Notes: generated by a model from the letters alone, not told the origin. DNA of 64,000 nucleotides from Chryseobacterium sp. JUb7 (GCF_024806495.1 NZ_JANUFF010000009.1:1-64000); one strand, 5' to 3'. Numbered from the stretch's first letter, positions 17,856 to 26,891 are shown. Made by a program: numbers and translations.

Positions 17856-18992
17856 ATGTCACAAAAAATCTGGTTATCCTCCCCACATATGGGCGGAAAC
17901 GAACAAAAATATATCAACGAAGCTTTTAATGAAAACTGGGTGGCTCCATTAGGACCCAATGTTAACGGTTTTGAGGAAGACTTAGAAAAATTTTTAGGGA
18001 AAGAGGTTCAGGTTGCTGCTTTATCAGCAGGAACAGCCGCCATTCACCTGGCGTTAATAGAATCCGGTGTTCAGCATGGCGATGAGGTGATCTGTCAGTC
18101 AATGACGTTTTCAGCTTCTGCCAATCCGATAGCTTATTGTGGTGCTATGCCTGTTTTTATTGACAGTGAGGCTGAAACTTGGAATATTTGCCCAAAAGCT
18201 TTACGAGAAGCTATTGAAAATAGAATGCTTAAAGGTAAAAAACCTAAAGCTATTATTGTCGTTCATCTTTATGGTATGCCTGCGAAAATGGACGAAATTG
18301 TAGCTATAGCCAATGAATACAGAATAACCATTATTGAAGATGCTGCAGAAGCTCTGGGGTCTACCTATAAAGGACAGGCTTGTGGAACATTCGGACGTTT
18401 TGGTATTTTAAGCTTTAACGGTAATAAAATTATTACCACTTCGGGAGGTGGTGCTTTGGTAAGCCATACCAAAGAAGATAAAGACAAAATCGTTTTTTTA
18501 TCTACTCAGGCTCGAGACAATGCTCCTCATTATCAGCATTCTCATATCGGATTCAATTATAGAATGAGTAATATTGTTGCCGGTATCGGAAGAGGGCAGA
18601 TGGAGGTTTTAAAAGACCGTGTGGAAGCAAGGAGAGCGATGCATGATTTCTATGTTAATCTGTTTAAAGATATCGATGGGGTAGAAGTTTTCTCTGAACC
18701 CAATTCAAATTTTTATTCGAATCACTGGCTTTCCGCAATCATTGTAAATCCTGAAATTACCGGAAAGACAAGAGAAGATTTAAGATTGGCATTTTTGGAA
18801 GATAATATAGAATCGAGACCATTGTGGAAACCAATGCATCTGCAACCTGTTTTTTCAGGCGCTCCTTATTACGGAACAAATGTTTCTGAGAAATTATTTG
18901 ATGACGGTTTATGTTTGCCGTCAGGATCTAATCTTACAGACGAAGAAAGACTGAGGATCGAAAATGTAATCACTAAGTTTTTTAAAGGTTAA
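17856..18992 (+). CDS. PLP-dependent sugar aminotransferase (DegT/DnrJ/EryC1/StrS; PglE-like)
   Basis: 378 residues. IWLSSPHMGGNEQKYINEAF at the N-terminus and GPNVNGFEEDLEKFLG are typical of the PglE/WecE-like group. The PLP lysine lies in GILSFNGNKIITTSGGG. It aminates a 4-keto-6-deoxy nucleotide sugar. Followed after 11 bp by a PglC-type transferase, it suggests that the second initiating enzyme uses an amino-deoxy sugar. A separate DegT-type tail at 1-108 shows that the locus has two such aminotransferases. Confidence 0.9.
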   Translation: MSQKIWLSSPHMGGNEQKYINEAFNENWVAPLGPNVNGFEEDLEKFLGKEVQVAALSAGTAAIHLALIESGVQHGDEVICQSMTFSASANPIAYCGAMPVFIDSEAETWNICPKALREAIENRMLKGKKPKAIIVVHLYGMPAKMDEIVAIANEYRITIIEDAAEALGSTYKGQACGTFGRFGILSFNGNKIITTSGGGALVSHTKEDKDKIVFLSTQARDNAPHYQHSHIGFNYRMSNIVAGIGRGQMEVLKDRVEARRAMHDFYVNLFKDIDGVEVFSEPNSNFYSNHWLSAIIVNPEITGKTREDLRLAFLEDNIESRPLWKPMHLQPVFSGAPYYGTNVSEKLFDDGLCLPSGSNLTDEERLRIENVITKFFKG

Positions 18993-19003
18993 TATTTTAT
19001 CTG

Positions 19004-19573
19004 ATGAATTACTATAGGTTTTGGAAAGTTATTTTTGATTGTTTATTATCAATCTTTTTAATCGTTCCTTTATTACCTTTATTAATTCTGTTATTTATCA
19101 TAACAAGTCTTGATACCAGATCCAATGGTATTTTCTGTCAGAAAAGAGTAGGACAGAACGGAAGGCTTTTTATCATTTATAAATTAAAAACAATTGATCC
19201 CCAAAAAGAAAAAAGCTCTTCGATAGGATTGGTGCTCAGAAAATATAAATTGGATGAGCTTCCCCAATTATTGAATATCATAAAAGGCGATATGAGCTTT
19301 GTCGGTCCGCGTCCTGATATTGAAGGATATTATGACAGGCTGGCAGGTAATGATAGAAGGGTTTTGCAGCTAAAACCCGGATTGACTTCCGAAGCGAGCA
19401 TTAAATACAGTAATGAAGACTTTTTACTTAAATCCCAGAAAGATCCCCTCACATATAATGATGAAGTGATATTTCCGGATAAAGTAAAAATGAATTTGAA
19501 TTATCTGGAAAATATGTCTTTTAAAGAAGATATAAGAATTTTATGGAAAACATTTTTCAAAATAATAAAGTAA
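19004..19573 (+). CDS. Initiating phosphosugar transferase (PglC-type), second copy
   Basis: 189 residues. One N-terminal membrane segment (about 8-33), then FCQKRVGQNGRLFIIYKLKT, KYKLDELPQLLNIIKGDMSF and VGPRPDIEGYYDRLAG. The catalytic DE pair in DELPQ is present. It is clearly diverged from the copy at 13939, so this is not a recent duplication. Two initiating enzymes in one locus could mean two glycans or alternative first sugars. Confidence 0.9.
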   Translation: MNYYRFWKVIFDCLLSIFLIVPLLPLLILLFIITSLDTRSNGIFCQKRVGQNGRLFIIYKLKTIDPQKEKSSSIGLVLRKYKLDELPQLLNIIKGDMSFVGPRPDIEGYYDRLAGNDRRVLQLKPGLTSEASIKYSNEDFLLKSQKDPLTYNDEVIFPDKVKMNLNYLENMSFKEDIRILWKTFFKIIK

Positions 19574-19607
19574 ATTTGCAAACCTTATAAACGGTATTTA
19601 ATACATT

Positions 19608-20153
19608 ATGAAAATAAAAGAAACCCCATTAAAAGACTGTTATATTATTGAACCAACGATTTTCGAAGATGACAGAGGTTATTTTTTTGAAAAATTTAAT
19701 GAAAAGAAATTTGAGGAATTAACCGGTTTGAATGGTCATTTCGTTCAGGATAATATTTCAAAATCATCTTATGGTGTTTTGAGAGGTTTACATTTACAAA
19801 AAGGTGAGCATGCTCAGGCAAAATTGGTTTCATGCCTGGAAGGGAAAGTTTGGGACGTAGCGGTTGATTTAAGAGAAGAATCTCCGACATTCGGACAGTG
19901 GTTTGGAATTGAGCTTACGGCAGAAAATAAACTTCAGTTATACGTACCTCGCGGTTTTGGACACGGTTTTTCAGTATTAAGTGACCATGCAGTTTTTGCA
20001 TATAAATGTGATAACTTTTACAATAAAGAATCTGAAGGAAGTGTAAGATTCAATGATTCGGATCTTAATATCGACTGGAAGATTGATCAGCAGGATGCCG
20101 TTCTTTCAGAAAAAGATAAAACCGCTCCTGGTTTTAAAGAAAAAAACTTTTAA
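19608..20153 (+). CDS. rfbC: dTDP-4-dehydrorhamnose 3,5-epimerase (RmlC/RfbC)
   Basis: 181 residues, normal length for RmlC. FEDDRGYFFEKFNEKKF, GVLRGLHLQKGEHAQAKLV (catalytic His) and LYVPRGFGHGFSVLSDHA match the family. It epimerises the keto sugar on the way to dTDP-L-rhamnose. RmlA, RmlB and RmlD are not in this window. It is the last gene of the polysaccharide block and is followed by a clear terminator. Confidence 0.93.
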   Translation: MKIKETPLKDCYIIEPTIFEDDRGYFFEKFNEKKFEELTGLNGHFVQDNISKSSYGVLRGLHLQKGEHAQAKLVSCLEGKVWDVAVDLREESPTFGQWFGIELTAENKLQLYVPRGFGHGFSVLSDHAVFAYKCDNFYNKESEGSVRFNDSDLNIDWKIDQQDAVLSEKDKTAPGFKEKNF

Positions 20154-20165
20154 AATAGTATATTG

Positions 20166-20194
20166 AAAACCACTTTATTAAGTGGTTTTTATTT
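20166..20194 (+). terminator. Terminator closing the polysaccharide locus
   Basis: A 10-bp perfect stem (AAAACCACTT / AAGTGGTTTT) with a TATT loop, followed by a T-rich run. It begins 13 bp after the rfbC stop and separates the locus from rimO. Confidence 0.85.
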
Positions 20195-20221
20195 TTTTAA
20201 TACAGACACTTTAATATTTTG

Positions 20222-20229
20222 TATCTTTG
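20222..20229 (+). promoter_or_regulatory. -7 box of rimO
   Basis: TATCTTTG, followed by C, 19 bp before the rimO ATG at 20249. It excludes the upstream in-frame TTG at 20219, which would begin before the likely transcription start. Confidence 0.65.
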
Positions 20230-20248
20230 CACACTCAAAATCAAAAAG

Positions 20249-21550
20249 ATGCGCACAAAATCTGTAGGTAAAAAGAAAATCAATGTTGTAACGCTTGGAT
20301 GTTCCAAGAATGTGTATGATTCTGAAGTTTTAATGAGTCAGCTTAAAGCTAATGGTAAAGAAGTGGTTCATGAAGACAAAGGAGATATTGTTGTCATCAA
20401 TACTTGCGGATTTATTGATAACGCTAAAGAAGAGTCTATCAATACGATTCTGGACTATGTAGAAGCGAAAAACAGAGGTGAAGTAGAAAAAGTTTTTGTT
20501 ACAGGTTGTCTTTCTGAAAGATATAAGCCGGATTTGATCCGAGAAATTCCTGATGTTGATCAATATTTCGGAACCAGAGATCTTCCGATATTATTGAAGC
20601 ACTTGGGTGCAGACTACAAGCATGAGCTGGTAGGGGAGAGATTAACAACGACTCCTAAGCATTATGCTTATTTAAAAATTTCTGAAGGTTGCGACAGACC
20701 ATGTTCTTTTTGTGCAATTCCTTTAATGAGAGGTGGTCACGTTTCTACACCTATTGAAAAATTGGTGTTGGAAGCTCAGAAGCTGGCGAAAAAAGGAACT
20801 AAAGAATTGATTTTAATTGCTCAGGATTTAACCTACTACGGATTGGATCTTTACAAAAGACGTGCTCTGGGAGATCTGCTGAAAGAATTGGTAAAGGTGG
20901 AAGGTATCGAATGGATTCGTCTTCATTATGCTTTCCCAAGCGGCTTCCCGGAAGATGTTCTGGATATTATCCGTGAAGAACCTAAAGTATGTAATTATAT
21001 TGATATTCCTCTTCAGCACATCAATTCAGACTTACTGAAATCGATGAAGAGAGGAACTACCCATGAGAAAACAGATGCTCTTCTGGCTAAATTCAGAGAA
21101 AAAGTTCCGGATATGGCAATCAGAACGACATTAATCGTTGGATACCCTGGAGAAACTGAAGAAAGATTCCAGGAATTGAAAGACTGGGTAAGAGAGCAGA
21201 AATTTGACAGGTTAGGATGTTTTACCTATTCTCATGAAGAAAATACAACAGCTCATGTATTGGAGGATGATATCCCGCAGGAAGTAAAAGAGGCAAGAGT
21301 AGAAGAAATCATGGAACTTCAGTCACAAATATCATGGGAGAAAAATCAGGAAAAAATTGGTAAGACTTTTAAATGTGTTTTTGACAGAAAAGAAGGAAAT
21401 TACTTTATCGGAAGAACAGAATATGATTCTCCGGATGTCGATAATACAGTATTAGTCCCTGCTGATAATACTTATATCTCAATAGGCGAATTTGCAAATG
21501 TTAAAATCACTTCTACAGAAGAGTTTGACCTATATGGTGAATTAATTTAA
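20249..21550 (+). CDS. rimO: Ribosomal protein uS12 methylthiotransferase RimO
   Basis: 433 residues from the ATG at 20249. The UPF0004 domain starts with NVVTLGCSKNVYDSEVLM, the radical-SAM cluster motif is EGCDRPCSFCAIP (CxxxCxxC), and the C-terminal TRAM domain ends with NVKITSTEEFDLYGEL. It adds a methylthio group to the conserved Asp of ribosomal protein S12. It has its own -7 box. Full length. Confidence 0.96.
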   Translation: MRTKSVGKKKINVVTLGCSKNVYDSEVLMSQLKANGKEVVHEDKGDIVVINTCGFIDNAKEESINTILDYVEAKNRGEVEKVFVTGCLSERYKPDLIREIPDVDQYFGTRDLPILLKHLGADYKHELVGERLTTTPKHYAYLKISEGCDRPCSFCAIPLMRGGHVSTPIEKLVLEAQKLAKKGTKELILIAQDLTYYGLDLYKRRALGDLLKELVKVEGIEWIRLHYAFPSGFPEDVLDIIREEPKVCNYIDIPLQHINSDLLKSMKRGTTHEKTDALLAKFREKVPDMAIRTTLIVGYPGETEERFQELKDWVREQKFDRLGCFTYSHEENTTAHVLEDDIPQEVKEARVEEIMELQSQISWEKNQEKIGKTFKCVFDRKEGNYFIGRTEYDSPDVDNTVLVPADNTYISIGEFANVKITSTEEFDLYGELI

Positions 21551-21965
21551 TACACAGATTCTTAATCTTTTAAATTTTATAAGCATATTGACAGATCGAT
21601 TGAAATCAACAACATATTAACAAAAATTAACGTCTTTTATGTAATATTTTATTTTTAGTAAATAATTGATTTTTAGGCGTTTATTTTTTTTGACTTTAAA
21701 ATTGTTTATTTTTTTTATTAGATTGTATACGAATTTTAAAATTATATCTTAACTTTGCAATATGAATAATTTTATTAGAATCTTATTCATTGAATGTTAG
21801 ATATTTAAATAAATCGAAAATGGAACAATTTTTGAATAATTTTAGATTGTTCACTTAATTAATTGTTTTTTCTTTATTTAATAATGTCACAAGTTGGGAT
21901 TGTTCCTGATTGAGAGTATATAACATTGATGAAAAAAAATTGTAATTAAAAATCTTTAAAAACTT
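21551..21965 (+). promoter_or_regulatory. Long AT-rich leader with -7 box for the secreted-protein pair
   Basis: These 415 bp contain no ORF. A -7 box TAACTTTG lies at 21750-21757 with a TTG 24 bp upstream (21723-21725). If used, it gives an untranslated leader of about 200 nt before the ATG at 21966. In the leader, GAACAAT near 21823 and ATTGTTC near 21846 could form a small hairpin. Poly-T and poly-A runs dominate the rest. No known riboswitch was recognised. Confidence 0.5.
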
Positions 21966-22628
21966 ATGAAAAAAATTTTATTAACAGCGACTATGTTAGT
22001 CGGCTTTGCAACAGTTGCCCAGGCTCAGCAAGGACGTGTTGGGGTTAACACAACAACTCCTGCTGCTACTTTAGATGTTGTAGCAAACACTGGAGATGCT
22101 ACTAGACCTGACGCACTATTGGTCCCTCGTATGACAAGAGCACAATTGACAGCTAAAGATGCTGCTTATGCTAACACTGGAACAGGTGCTACCAACCAAA
22201 CTGGTGGTCTTGTATTTGTAACAACAATTGATGGTACAGCTAGTGCTAAAACGATAAACGTAACAGCTACTGGTTTCTACTACTATGATGGTCCAAACTC
22301 TGTTTGGGTTGCTGTAGGTGGTGGTGGTGCTGCTACTCCTCAGAGATATGAAGTTATCAGAGGTGGTGTTGCAAACGTTACTGCTGGTACTTATACTATA
22401 GGTACTAATGATTACTTAATTAATACTCAGGCAGCTACTGGAGGAGTATCAATTACTTTCCCTGTTCTTACAGCTGCTGATGCTGGACGTGTTATCTTGG
22501 TTTTCAATAATAACCCTTCAAACGCGGCTAACACTATTTTAGGTGTTACGGGACAAACTGGAAATAACTTCCAAAGAGGACGTACATTCTCTTGGTCTGG
22601 AACTCAATGGGTAAGTGTAGGTTTATAA
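21966..22628 (+). CDS. Secreted protein of unknown function, GxVGVNTTTPAATLDV type
   Basis: 220 residues. A signal peptide (KKILLTATMLVGFATVAQA) is followed by RVGVNTTTPAATLDV, a motif common at the start of secreted flavobacterial proteins and in phage-tail-like proteins. The rest is rich in Thr, Ala, Gly and Asn and predicted to be mostly beta strand, ending with WSGTQWVSVGL. No T9SS sorting domain is present. Codons are biased towards GCT, ACT and GGT, unlike neighbouring genes, which suggests high expression. It is followed after 43 bp by a gene of similar style. Function unknown. Confidence 0.75.
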   Translation: MKKILLTATMLVGFATVAQAQQGRVGVNTTTPAATLDVVANTGDATRPDALLVPRMTRAQLTAKDAAYANTGTGATNQTGGLVFVTTIDGTASAKTINVTATGFYYYDGPNSVWVAVGGGGAATPQRYEVIRGGVANVTAGTYTIGTNDYLINTQAATGGVSITFPVLTAADAGRVILVFNNNPSNAANTILGVTGQTGNNFQRGRTFSWSGTQWVSVGL

Positions 22629-22671
22629 TTTCCCTTAATTTAATAATAATATAAATTTAACTTTAAACAAG

Positions 22672-23397
22672 ATGAAAAATATATTTAGCCTTTTGTTGTT
22701 CGCAGGATTAGGAACTGTGGCTTCTGCTCAGGTTCTTACTAACCAGCCTGTAAACCCGACAATTACAAACTCAAACGTATTATTAGATGGTAGTACAAAC
22801 TTTAGTAATGACGTTGGTGCTCAGCCTTACGTTGGTAAAGGAGTTATTATCCCTAGTGTTGACCTTGTTAACTTCCAGTTTGACTTAACTTTAGCAGACG
22901 GTGCAACATTCCCAACAATGTTTGATGGTATGATTGTATATAACAATGCTACTGGTACTACTTTAACAGCTGGAAATAGATCTTCAACTGCTACTGCTGT
23001 AACTCCGGGATACTATTATTTCTTTAATCCAAATGGATATAATAATCAAACTGTTCAACCAGGTGTTTGGAGACCTCTAGGTGGTGATCCAAGAGTAAAT
23101 GTTGCAACAACTGAAACTAGAACTAATACAGCAATTAATAACGCTCAGGTATATGCTATCAAAGGTACTTTTACTGCAAGTGGAACTTCAACTGCTGTAA
23201 ATATTCCTTCTCCAACAGGTATGACGGGTATGTATTCTATCACGATATACAAATCAGGTACAAATACTGTGTATGATAGAAGTTTATATTCTTATACTTT
23301 AGGAACGGGTGCTGGAAATGCTATCACTGGTTCTCCTAGTATGTCTGTAGTGTATCCAAACGGTACATATGACTATGTATTAGAATACTTAAAATAA
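22672..23397 (+). CDS. Secreted protein of unknown function, partner of the preceding gene
   Basis: 241 residues. The signal peptide is KNIFSLLLFAGLGTVASA. The mature part is rich in Thr, Asn, Gly and Val, with GYYYFFNPNGYNN and VWRPLGGD echoing the GFYYYDG and VWVAVGG of the upstream protein. The two may therefore share a fold. It ends with YDYVLEYLK and lacks a T9SS sorting domain. Codon use is the same biased type as its neighbour. A strong terminator follows at 23421, so the pair is probably one transcript. Confidence 0.75.
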   Translation: MKNIFSLLLFAGLGTVASAQVLTNQPVNPTITNSNVLLDGSTNFSNDVGAQPYVGKGVIIPSVDLVNFQFDLTLADGATFPTMFDGMIVYNNATGTTLTAGNRSSTATAVTPGYYYFFNPNGYNNQTVQPGVWRPLGGDPRVNVATTETRTNTAINNAQVYAIKGTFTASGTSTAVNIPSPTGMTGMYSITIYKSGTNTVYDRSLYSYTLGTGAGNAITGSPSMSVVYPNGTYDYVLEYLK

Positions 23398-23420
23398 GAA
23401 ATTATATTCTTTATAAATAA

Positions 23421-23452
23421 AAAACCAATGATTTATTATCATTGGTTTTTTT
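23421..23452 (+). terminator. Terminator after the secreted-protein pair
   Basis: A 12-bp perfect stem (AAAACCAATGAT / ATCATTGGTTTT) with a 5-base loop and a T7 tail. Confidence 0.9.
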
Positions 23453-23759
23453 GTTTCTGCTATATTTTAATTAATAATGATTGTATATTTAAAACTTATT
23501 GAAAAGCAATAATTGTTTGATTTTCAAACTGTTAAATAAATCTTAATTAATAAAATATGCATTGATTAGTTAATTATGTTAACTTTTAGAGTGTTTTTTT
23601 AACACTTTTTAACATAGTGCTCTAAAAGCCCTATTAATAGGAGCTTATAAATGTTTTTAAGATAATATTTAGATTTTATTAACATTTGTTAACGATTGGG
23701 CTAGGGACTTAAGAAGATTCATGATACATTTGTCCCGTCAAAACCAATAAAAGTTCAAA
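23453..23759 (+). promoter_or_regulatory. Non-coding region upstream of the RlpA-like gene
   Basis: This is an AT-rich stretch without an ORF. It has a long hairpin whose outer stem is CTTTTAGAG (23583-23591) / CTCTAAAAG (23620-23628), then the palindrome CCTATTAATAGG (23630-23641). A -7 box TACATTTG at 23725-23732 lies 27 bp before the ATG at 23760. The nearest TTG is 26 bp upstream of that box, longer than usual. Confidence 0.45.
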
Positions 23760-24131
23760 ATGATGAAAAGATTCATTCTCGTAATCATAATGATGATTTC
23801 AACCTTTGGTATTTATTCTTTCAAGAATAATGCCATAGATGCGAAAAAAACAAGTTATGCATCGTACTACCACGATAAATTTAATGGTAGAAAAACTGCA
23901 AGCGGAGAAATCTTTGATAACGCAAAGTTCACCGCTGCAAACAGAACGCTTCCTTTTGGTACTAATATTAAAGTAACCAATCTGAACAATGGGAAAGAGG
24001 TAATAGTGAAGATAAATGACAGAGGGCCTTACCACTCATCAAGATCTTTAGACATGTCTAAAGCTGCGTTCGATGAAATCGGAAATACCGATCACGGTAC
24101 CATTCCGGTGGAATATGAAATTGTCGATTAA
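23760..24131 (+). CDS. Small RlpA-like double-psi beta-barrel protein, secreted
   Basis: 123 residues. The signal sequence (MKRFILVIIMMISTFGIYSF) is followed by a DPBB domain: ASYYHDKFNGRKTASGEIFD, FGTNIKVTNLNNGKEVIVKI and NDRGPYHSSRSLDMSKAAFD. This is the RlpA/septal-ring lytic transglycosylase-like domain, which acts on peptidoglycan strands lacking stem peptides. It lacks the SPOR domain of full RlpA, as is common for short flavobacterial forms. Confidence 0.87.
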   Translation: MMKRFILVIIMMISTFGIYSFKNNAIDAKKTSYASYYHDKFNGRKTASGEIFDNAKFTAANRTLPFGTNIKVTNLNNGKEVIVKINDRGPYHSSRSLDMSKAAFDEIGNTDHGTIPVEYEIVD

Positions 24132-24152
24132 ATTTATGATTTAAATTAAAAG

Positions 24153-24179
24153 AAAGCCAACTGATTCAGTTGGCTTTTT
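24153..24179. terminator. Shared terminator between the convergent RlpA-like and exonuclease III genes
   Basis: AAAGCCAACTGA and TCAGTTGGCTTT form a 12-bp inverted repeat with T-runs on the + strand and A-runs upstream. It lies between stops at 24131 (+) and 24188 (-), so it can serve both directions. Confidence 0.85.
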
Positions 24180-24187
24180 GTTTGGTA

Positions 24188-24952
24188 TTATAAGGCTAAT
24201 TCTACTAATGCGGGACAATGATCAGAATGCACTGCTTCTTTTAAAATAACAGCTCTTGAAAGCTTATCTTTCAACGCATAGGAGGTGAAGTTATAATCTA
24301 ATCGCCAGCCTTTGTTTTTTGCCCTTGAATTTTGTCTGTAGCTCCACCAGGTATAATTGTCTGGTTCATTATTGAAAAATCTGAAGCTGTCAATCAGCTC
24401 ACATTCGTTGATGAAATCGGTCATCCATTCTCTTTCCATAGGCAGAAACCCTGATACGTTCTTTAAGCGGATCGGATCATGAATATCTATGGCTTCATGA
24501 CAGATATTAAAGTCTCCGGAAATAATCAGATTGGGAATTTCTTTTTTTAAGTTTTTGATATAGGCTAAAAAGTCATGACAAAACTGCATTTTAAACTCCA
24601 GCCTTTCAATATTGGAAGCAGAAGGTACATATACCGAAATTGCAGAAAAACCATCAAAGTCAGCACGGATAATTCTCCCTTCATTATCATAGCTTTCAAT
24701 ACCGCAACCGTACTCTATGTGATTGGGTTTTATTTTTGAGGCTATTCCGACACCACTGTAGCCTTTTCTTACCGCTGAATGCCAATAACTGTGATAACCT
24801 AATTTCTCAAGGCTTTCGATGTCGATCTGATCGTTTCCGGCTTTGCTTTCCTGAATGCAGATAATATCCGGATCTGCTGTTTTTAGCCAGCCTAAAAAAT
24901 CCTTAGTAAAAGCGGCTCTGATCCCGTTTACGTTATAAGTAATTAATTTCAT
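24188..24952 (-). CDS. xth: Exodeoxyribonuclease III (AP endonuclease family)
   Basis: 254 residues, complete. KLITYNVNGIRAAF, DIICIQESKAG, SGDFNICHEAIDIHDP and the C-terminal DHCPALVEL carry the Asn, Glu, Asp-Asn and Asp-His residues of the exonuclease III/EEP nuclease family. It repairs abasic sites and trims 3' blocks in DNA. It is convergent with the RlpA-like gene. Confidence 0.94.
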   Translation of the reverse strand: MKLITYNVNGIRAAFTKDFLGWLKTADPDIICIQESKAGNDQIDIESLEKLGYHSYWHSAVRKGYSGVGIASKIKPNHIEYGCGIESYDNEGRIIRADFDGFSAISVYVPSASNIERLEFKMQFCHDFLAYIKNLKKEIPNLIISGDFNICHEAIDIHDPIRLKNVSGFLPMEREWMTDFINECELIDSFRFFNNEPDNYTWWSYRQNSRAKNKGWRLDYNFTSYALKDKLSRAVILKEAVHSDHCPALVELAL

Positions 24953-24978
24953 GATTCAAAAGTATTAATAAAAAAGAA

Positions 24979-25006
24979 GCGGAAAAAATCATTCGATTTT
25001 TTCCGC
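24979..25006 (-). terminator. Terminator after porX
   Basis: GCGGAAAAAATC and GATTTTTTCCGC form a 12-bp perfect stem with an ATTC loop. On the minus strand it is followed by CTTCTTTTTTATT, in line with termination of the porX transcript ending at 25045. Confidence 0.82.
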
Positions 25007-25044
25007 CACCTTAGACCCAAAGTTAAATAAACTATGAAAAAAAC

Positions 25045-26589
25045 TTACTTGGGTTCTAAAATACTGATAGGGATGATACATTCCTCTAGAGAAATCCCCC
25101 CATGCTGATAGGTTTCTTTATAATAATTTACAAAGTGATTATAATTTTTGGGATAAGCTAAGAAGATATTGTTTTTAGCAAAAATATACTTCGAACTTAA
25201 ATTTCCTTTTGGTAAGAATAATTTTTCCGGATTGGTAATGGCCCAGACATCGCTATCATCATACGTTAAACTTTTCCCCGTCTTATAACGGATATTCGTT
25301 GACGTTTCTCTGTCACCTACCACTTTACTCGGTTTTTTTACATATACCGTTCCGTGGTCTGTGGTTATTACCAGCTTAAATCCGCTCTCTGCAGCCAATT
25401 TTATGATCTTCAGTAATGAGGAGTTTTCAAACCAGTTCAGTGTTAAAGAACGGAATGTTTTATCATCACGAATTAACTGATCAACAATATGATTGTCTGT
25501 TTTTGCATGAGAAAGAATATCAATGAAGTTATAAACGATCACCAAAAGATCATTGTTTTTGTGCTGATTGAAATCATCATAAATTTTTCTTTCAAAATCA
25601 GCATTCAGAACTTTCAGGTATTTCATTGATTTAGACACTAAACCAATTCTTTTCATTTGATCTTCCAGGAAATCACGCTCAAATTCGTTTTTATTTCCTT
25701 CCTCATTGTCATTAAACCATTTATCAGGAAAACGTTTTTCAATTTCTGAAGGCATAAGACCTGCAAAAAATGAGTTTCTTGCGTACTGAGTCGCAGTGGG
25801 AAGGATACTGTAATAGTAATCTTCTGATACTTTATTGTAATATTTAGTAAACAAAGGTTCAATGACTTTCCATTGGTCATAACGAAGGTTATCCACCATT
25901 AATAAAAGCACCTTTTCCTTTTCCACTTCCGGTTTTACTTTTTCTTTGAAAAGGGTGTGGCTCATATTCGGCTTTTCACTTCCGGTCAGCCAGTCTTCGT
26001 AATTGTTTTCAATAAATTTTGCAAACTGGATATTGGCTTCTTCTTTTTGTGATTGTAAAAGATCAGCAAATTCATTATCGGCTACTTTATCGAATTTAAT
26101 CTCCCAGTTCACAATTTTCTTATAATATTCTGCCCACTCCTGGTACGTTCTCAAATAAGAAAGTTCCATAGAAAGGCTTCTGAACTCCTGTTGATATTGC
26201 AAAATAGTCTTCTGCTCGACAAGATTATCCTCCTGAAGGTTTTTCTTCAGGGATAATAAAATCTGATTGGGATTGACTGGTTTTAAAATATAGTCAGCAA
26301 TCTGGGAACCGATTGCCTCTTCCATAATATGTTCTTCTTCGCTTTTTGTCACCATTACTATTTTAAGAGAATTATCTTTCTCTTTTATCATAGGTATTGC
26401 TTCAAGTCCGGAAATTCCGGGCATGTTTTCATCAATAAGGGTTAATGCGAACTTTTCTGAATCCATCAATTCTAATGCCTCATTCACGTTGTTAACAGGG
26501 GTTACCTGATAACCTTTCTTTTCCAAAAATACGATGTGAGGTTTAAGTAAATCTATTTCATCATCTATCCATAATATCTTTTCCGACAT
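25045..26589 (-). CDS. porX: T9SS response regulator PorX (receiver plus PglZ/alkaline-phosphatase-like domain)
   Basis: 514 residues. An N-terminal CheY-like receiver (1 to about 125) has WIDDEIDLL, the phospho-acceptor Asp in LTLIDENMPG, and DYILKPVNPNQ. A helical linker follows, then a C-terminal PglZ domain (about 215-514) with LLLMVDNLRYDQW, SILPTATQYARNSFF (active-site Thr) and ITTDHGTVYVKKPS (metal ligands). This is the layout of PorX, which with PorY controls type IX secretion genes. A minus-strand -7 box TATTTTTG lies at 26705-26712. A T9SS cargo tail is encoded at 39202. Confidence 0.93.
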   Translation of the reverse strand: MSEKILWIDDEIDLLKPHIVFLEKKGYQVTPVNNVNEALELMDSEKFALTLIDENMPGISGLEAIPMIKEKDNSLKIVMVTKSEEEHIMEEAIGSQIADYILKPVNPNQILLSLKKNLQEDNLVEQKTILQYQQEFRSLSMELSYLRTYQEWAEYYKKIVNWEIKFDKVADNEFADLLQSQKEEANIQFAKFIENNYEDWLTGSEKPNMSHTLFKEKVKPEVEKEKVLLLMVDNLRYDQWKVIEPLFTKYYNKVSEDYYYSILPTATQYARNSFFAGLMPSEIEKRFPDKWFNDNEEGNKNEFERDFLEDQMKRIGLVSKSMKYLKVLNADFERKIYDDFNQHKNNDLLVIVYNFIDILSHAKTDNHIVDQLIRDDKTFRSLTLNWFENSSLLKIIKLAAESGFKLVITTDHGTVYVKKPSKVVGDRETSTNIRYKTGKSLTYDDSDVWAITNPEKLFLPKGNLSSKYIFAKNNIFLAYPKNYNHFVNYYKETYQHGGISLEECIIPISILEPK

Positions 26590-26891
26590 AAATCTTTTTT
26601 TTACATGGTTATAATATCAAATTGCCGACCAATTCTTTTATAAAACTCCCAAAAAAGGCAGTATAAAAGGTTAAATATTAGTTAAAACCAATATTGGGGT
26701 TTCGCAAAAATAATCGACTATGAATATAGAGTATTTAGTCTATTAAATGAAATAATTTTTAATAAACATTTTGTTCTTATTTAATAGTTTTTTTATCAGA
26801 GGATTCTGAAAATTATAAATGAAATATGAGGTTAGATTTGAAACAGATCGTCGCGGTCAGGATTCTAAAAATGAAAATGCATAAGGAAGGA
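26590..26891. other. Intergenic region between porX and the S41 peptidase gene
   Basis: About 300 bp without an ORF. A minus-strand -7 box (TATTTTTG, 26705-26712) probably serves porX, giving a leader of roughly 110 nt. CTATTAAAT (26740-26748) and ATTTAATAG (26779-26787) form a weak, long-loop inverted repeat. No clear terminator for the S41 gene was seen. Confidence 0.4.
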
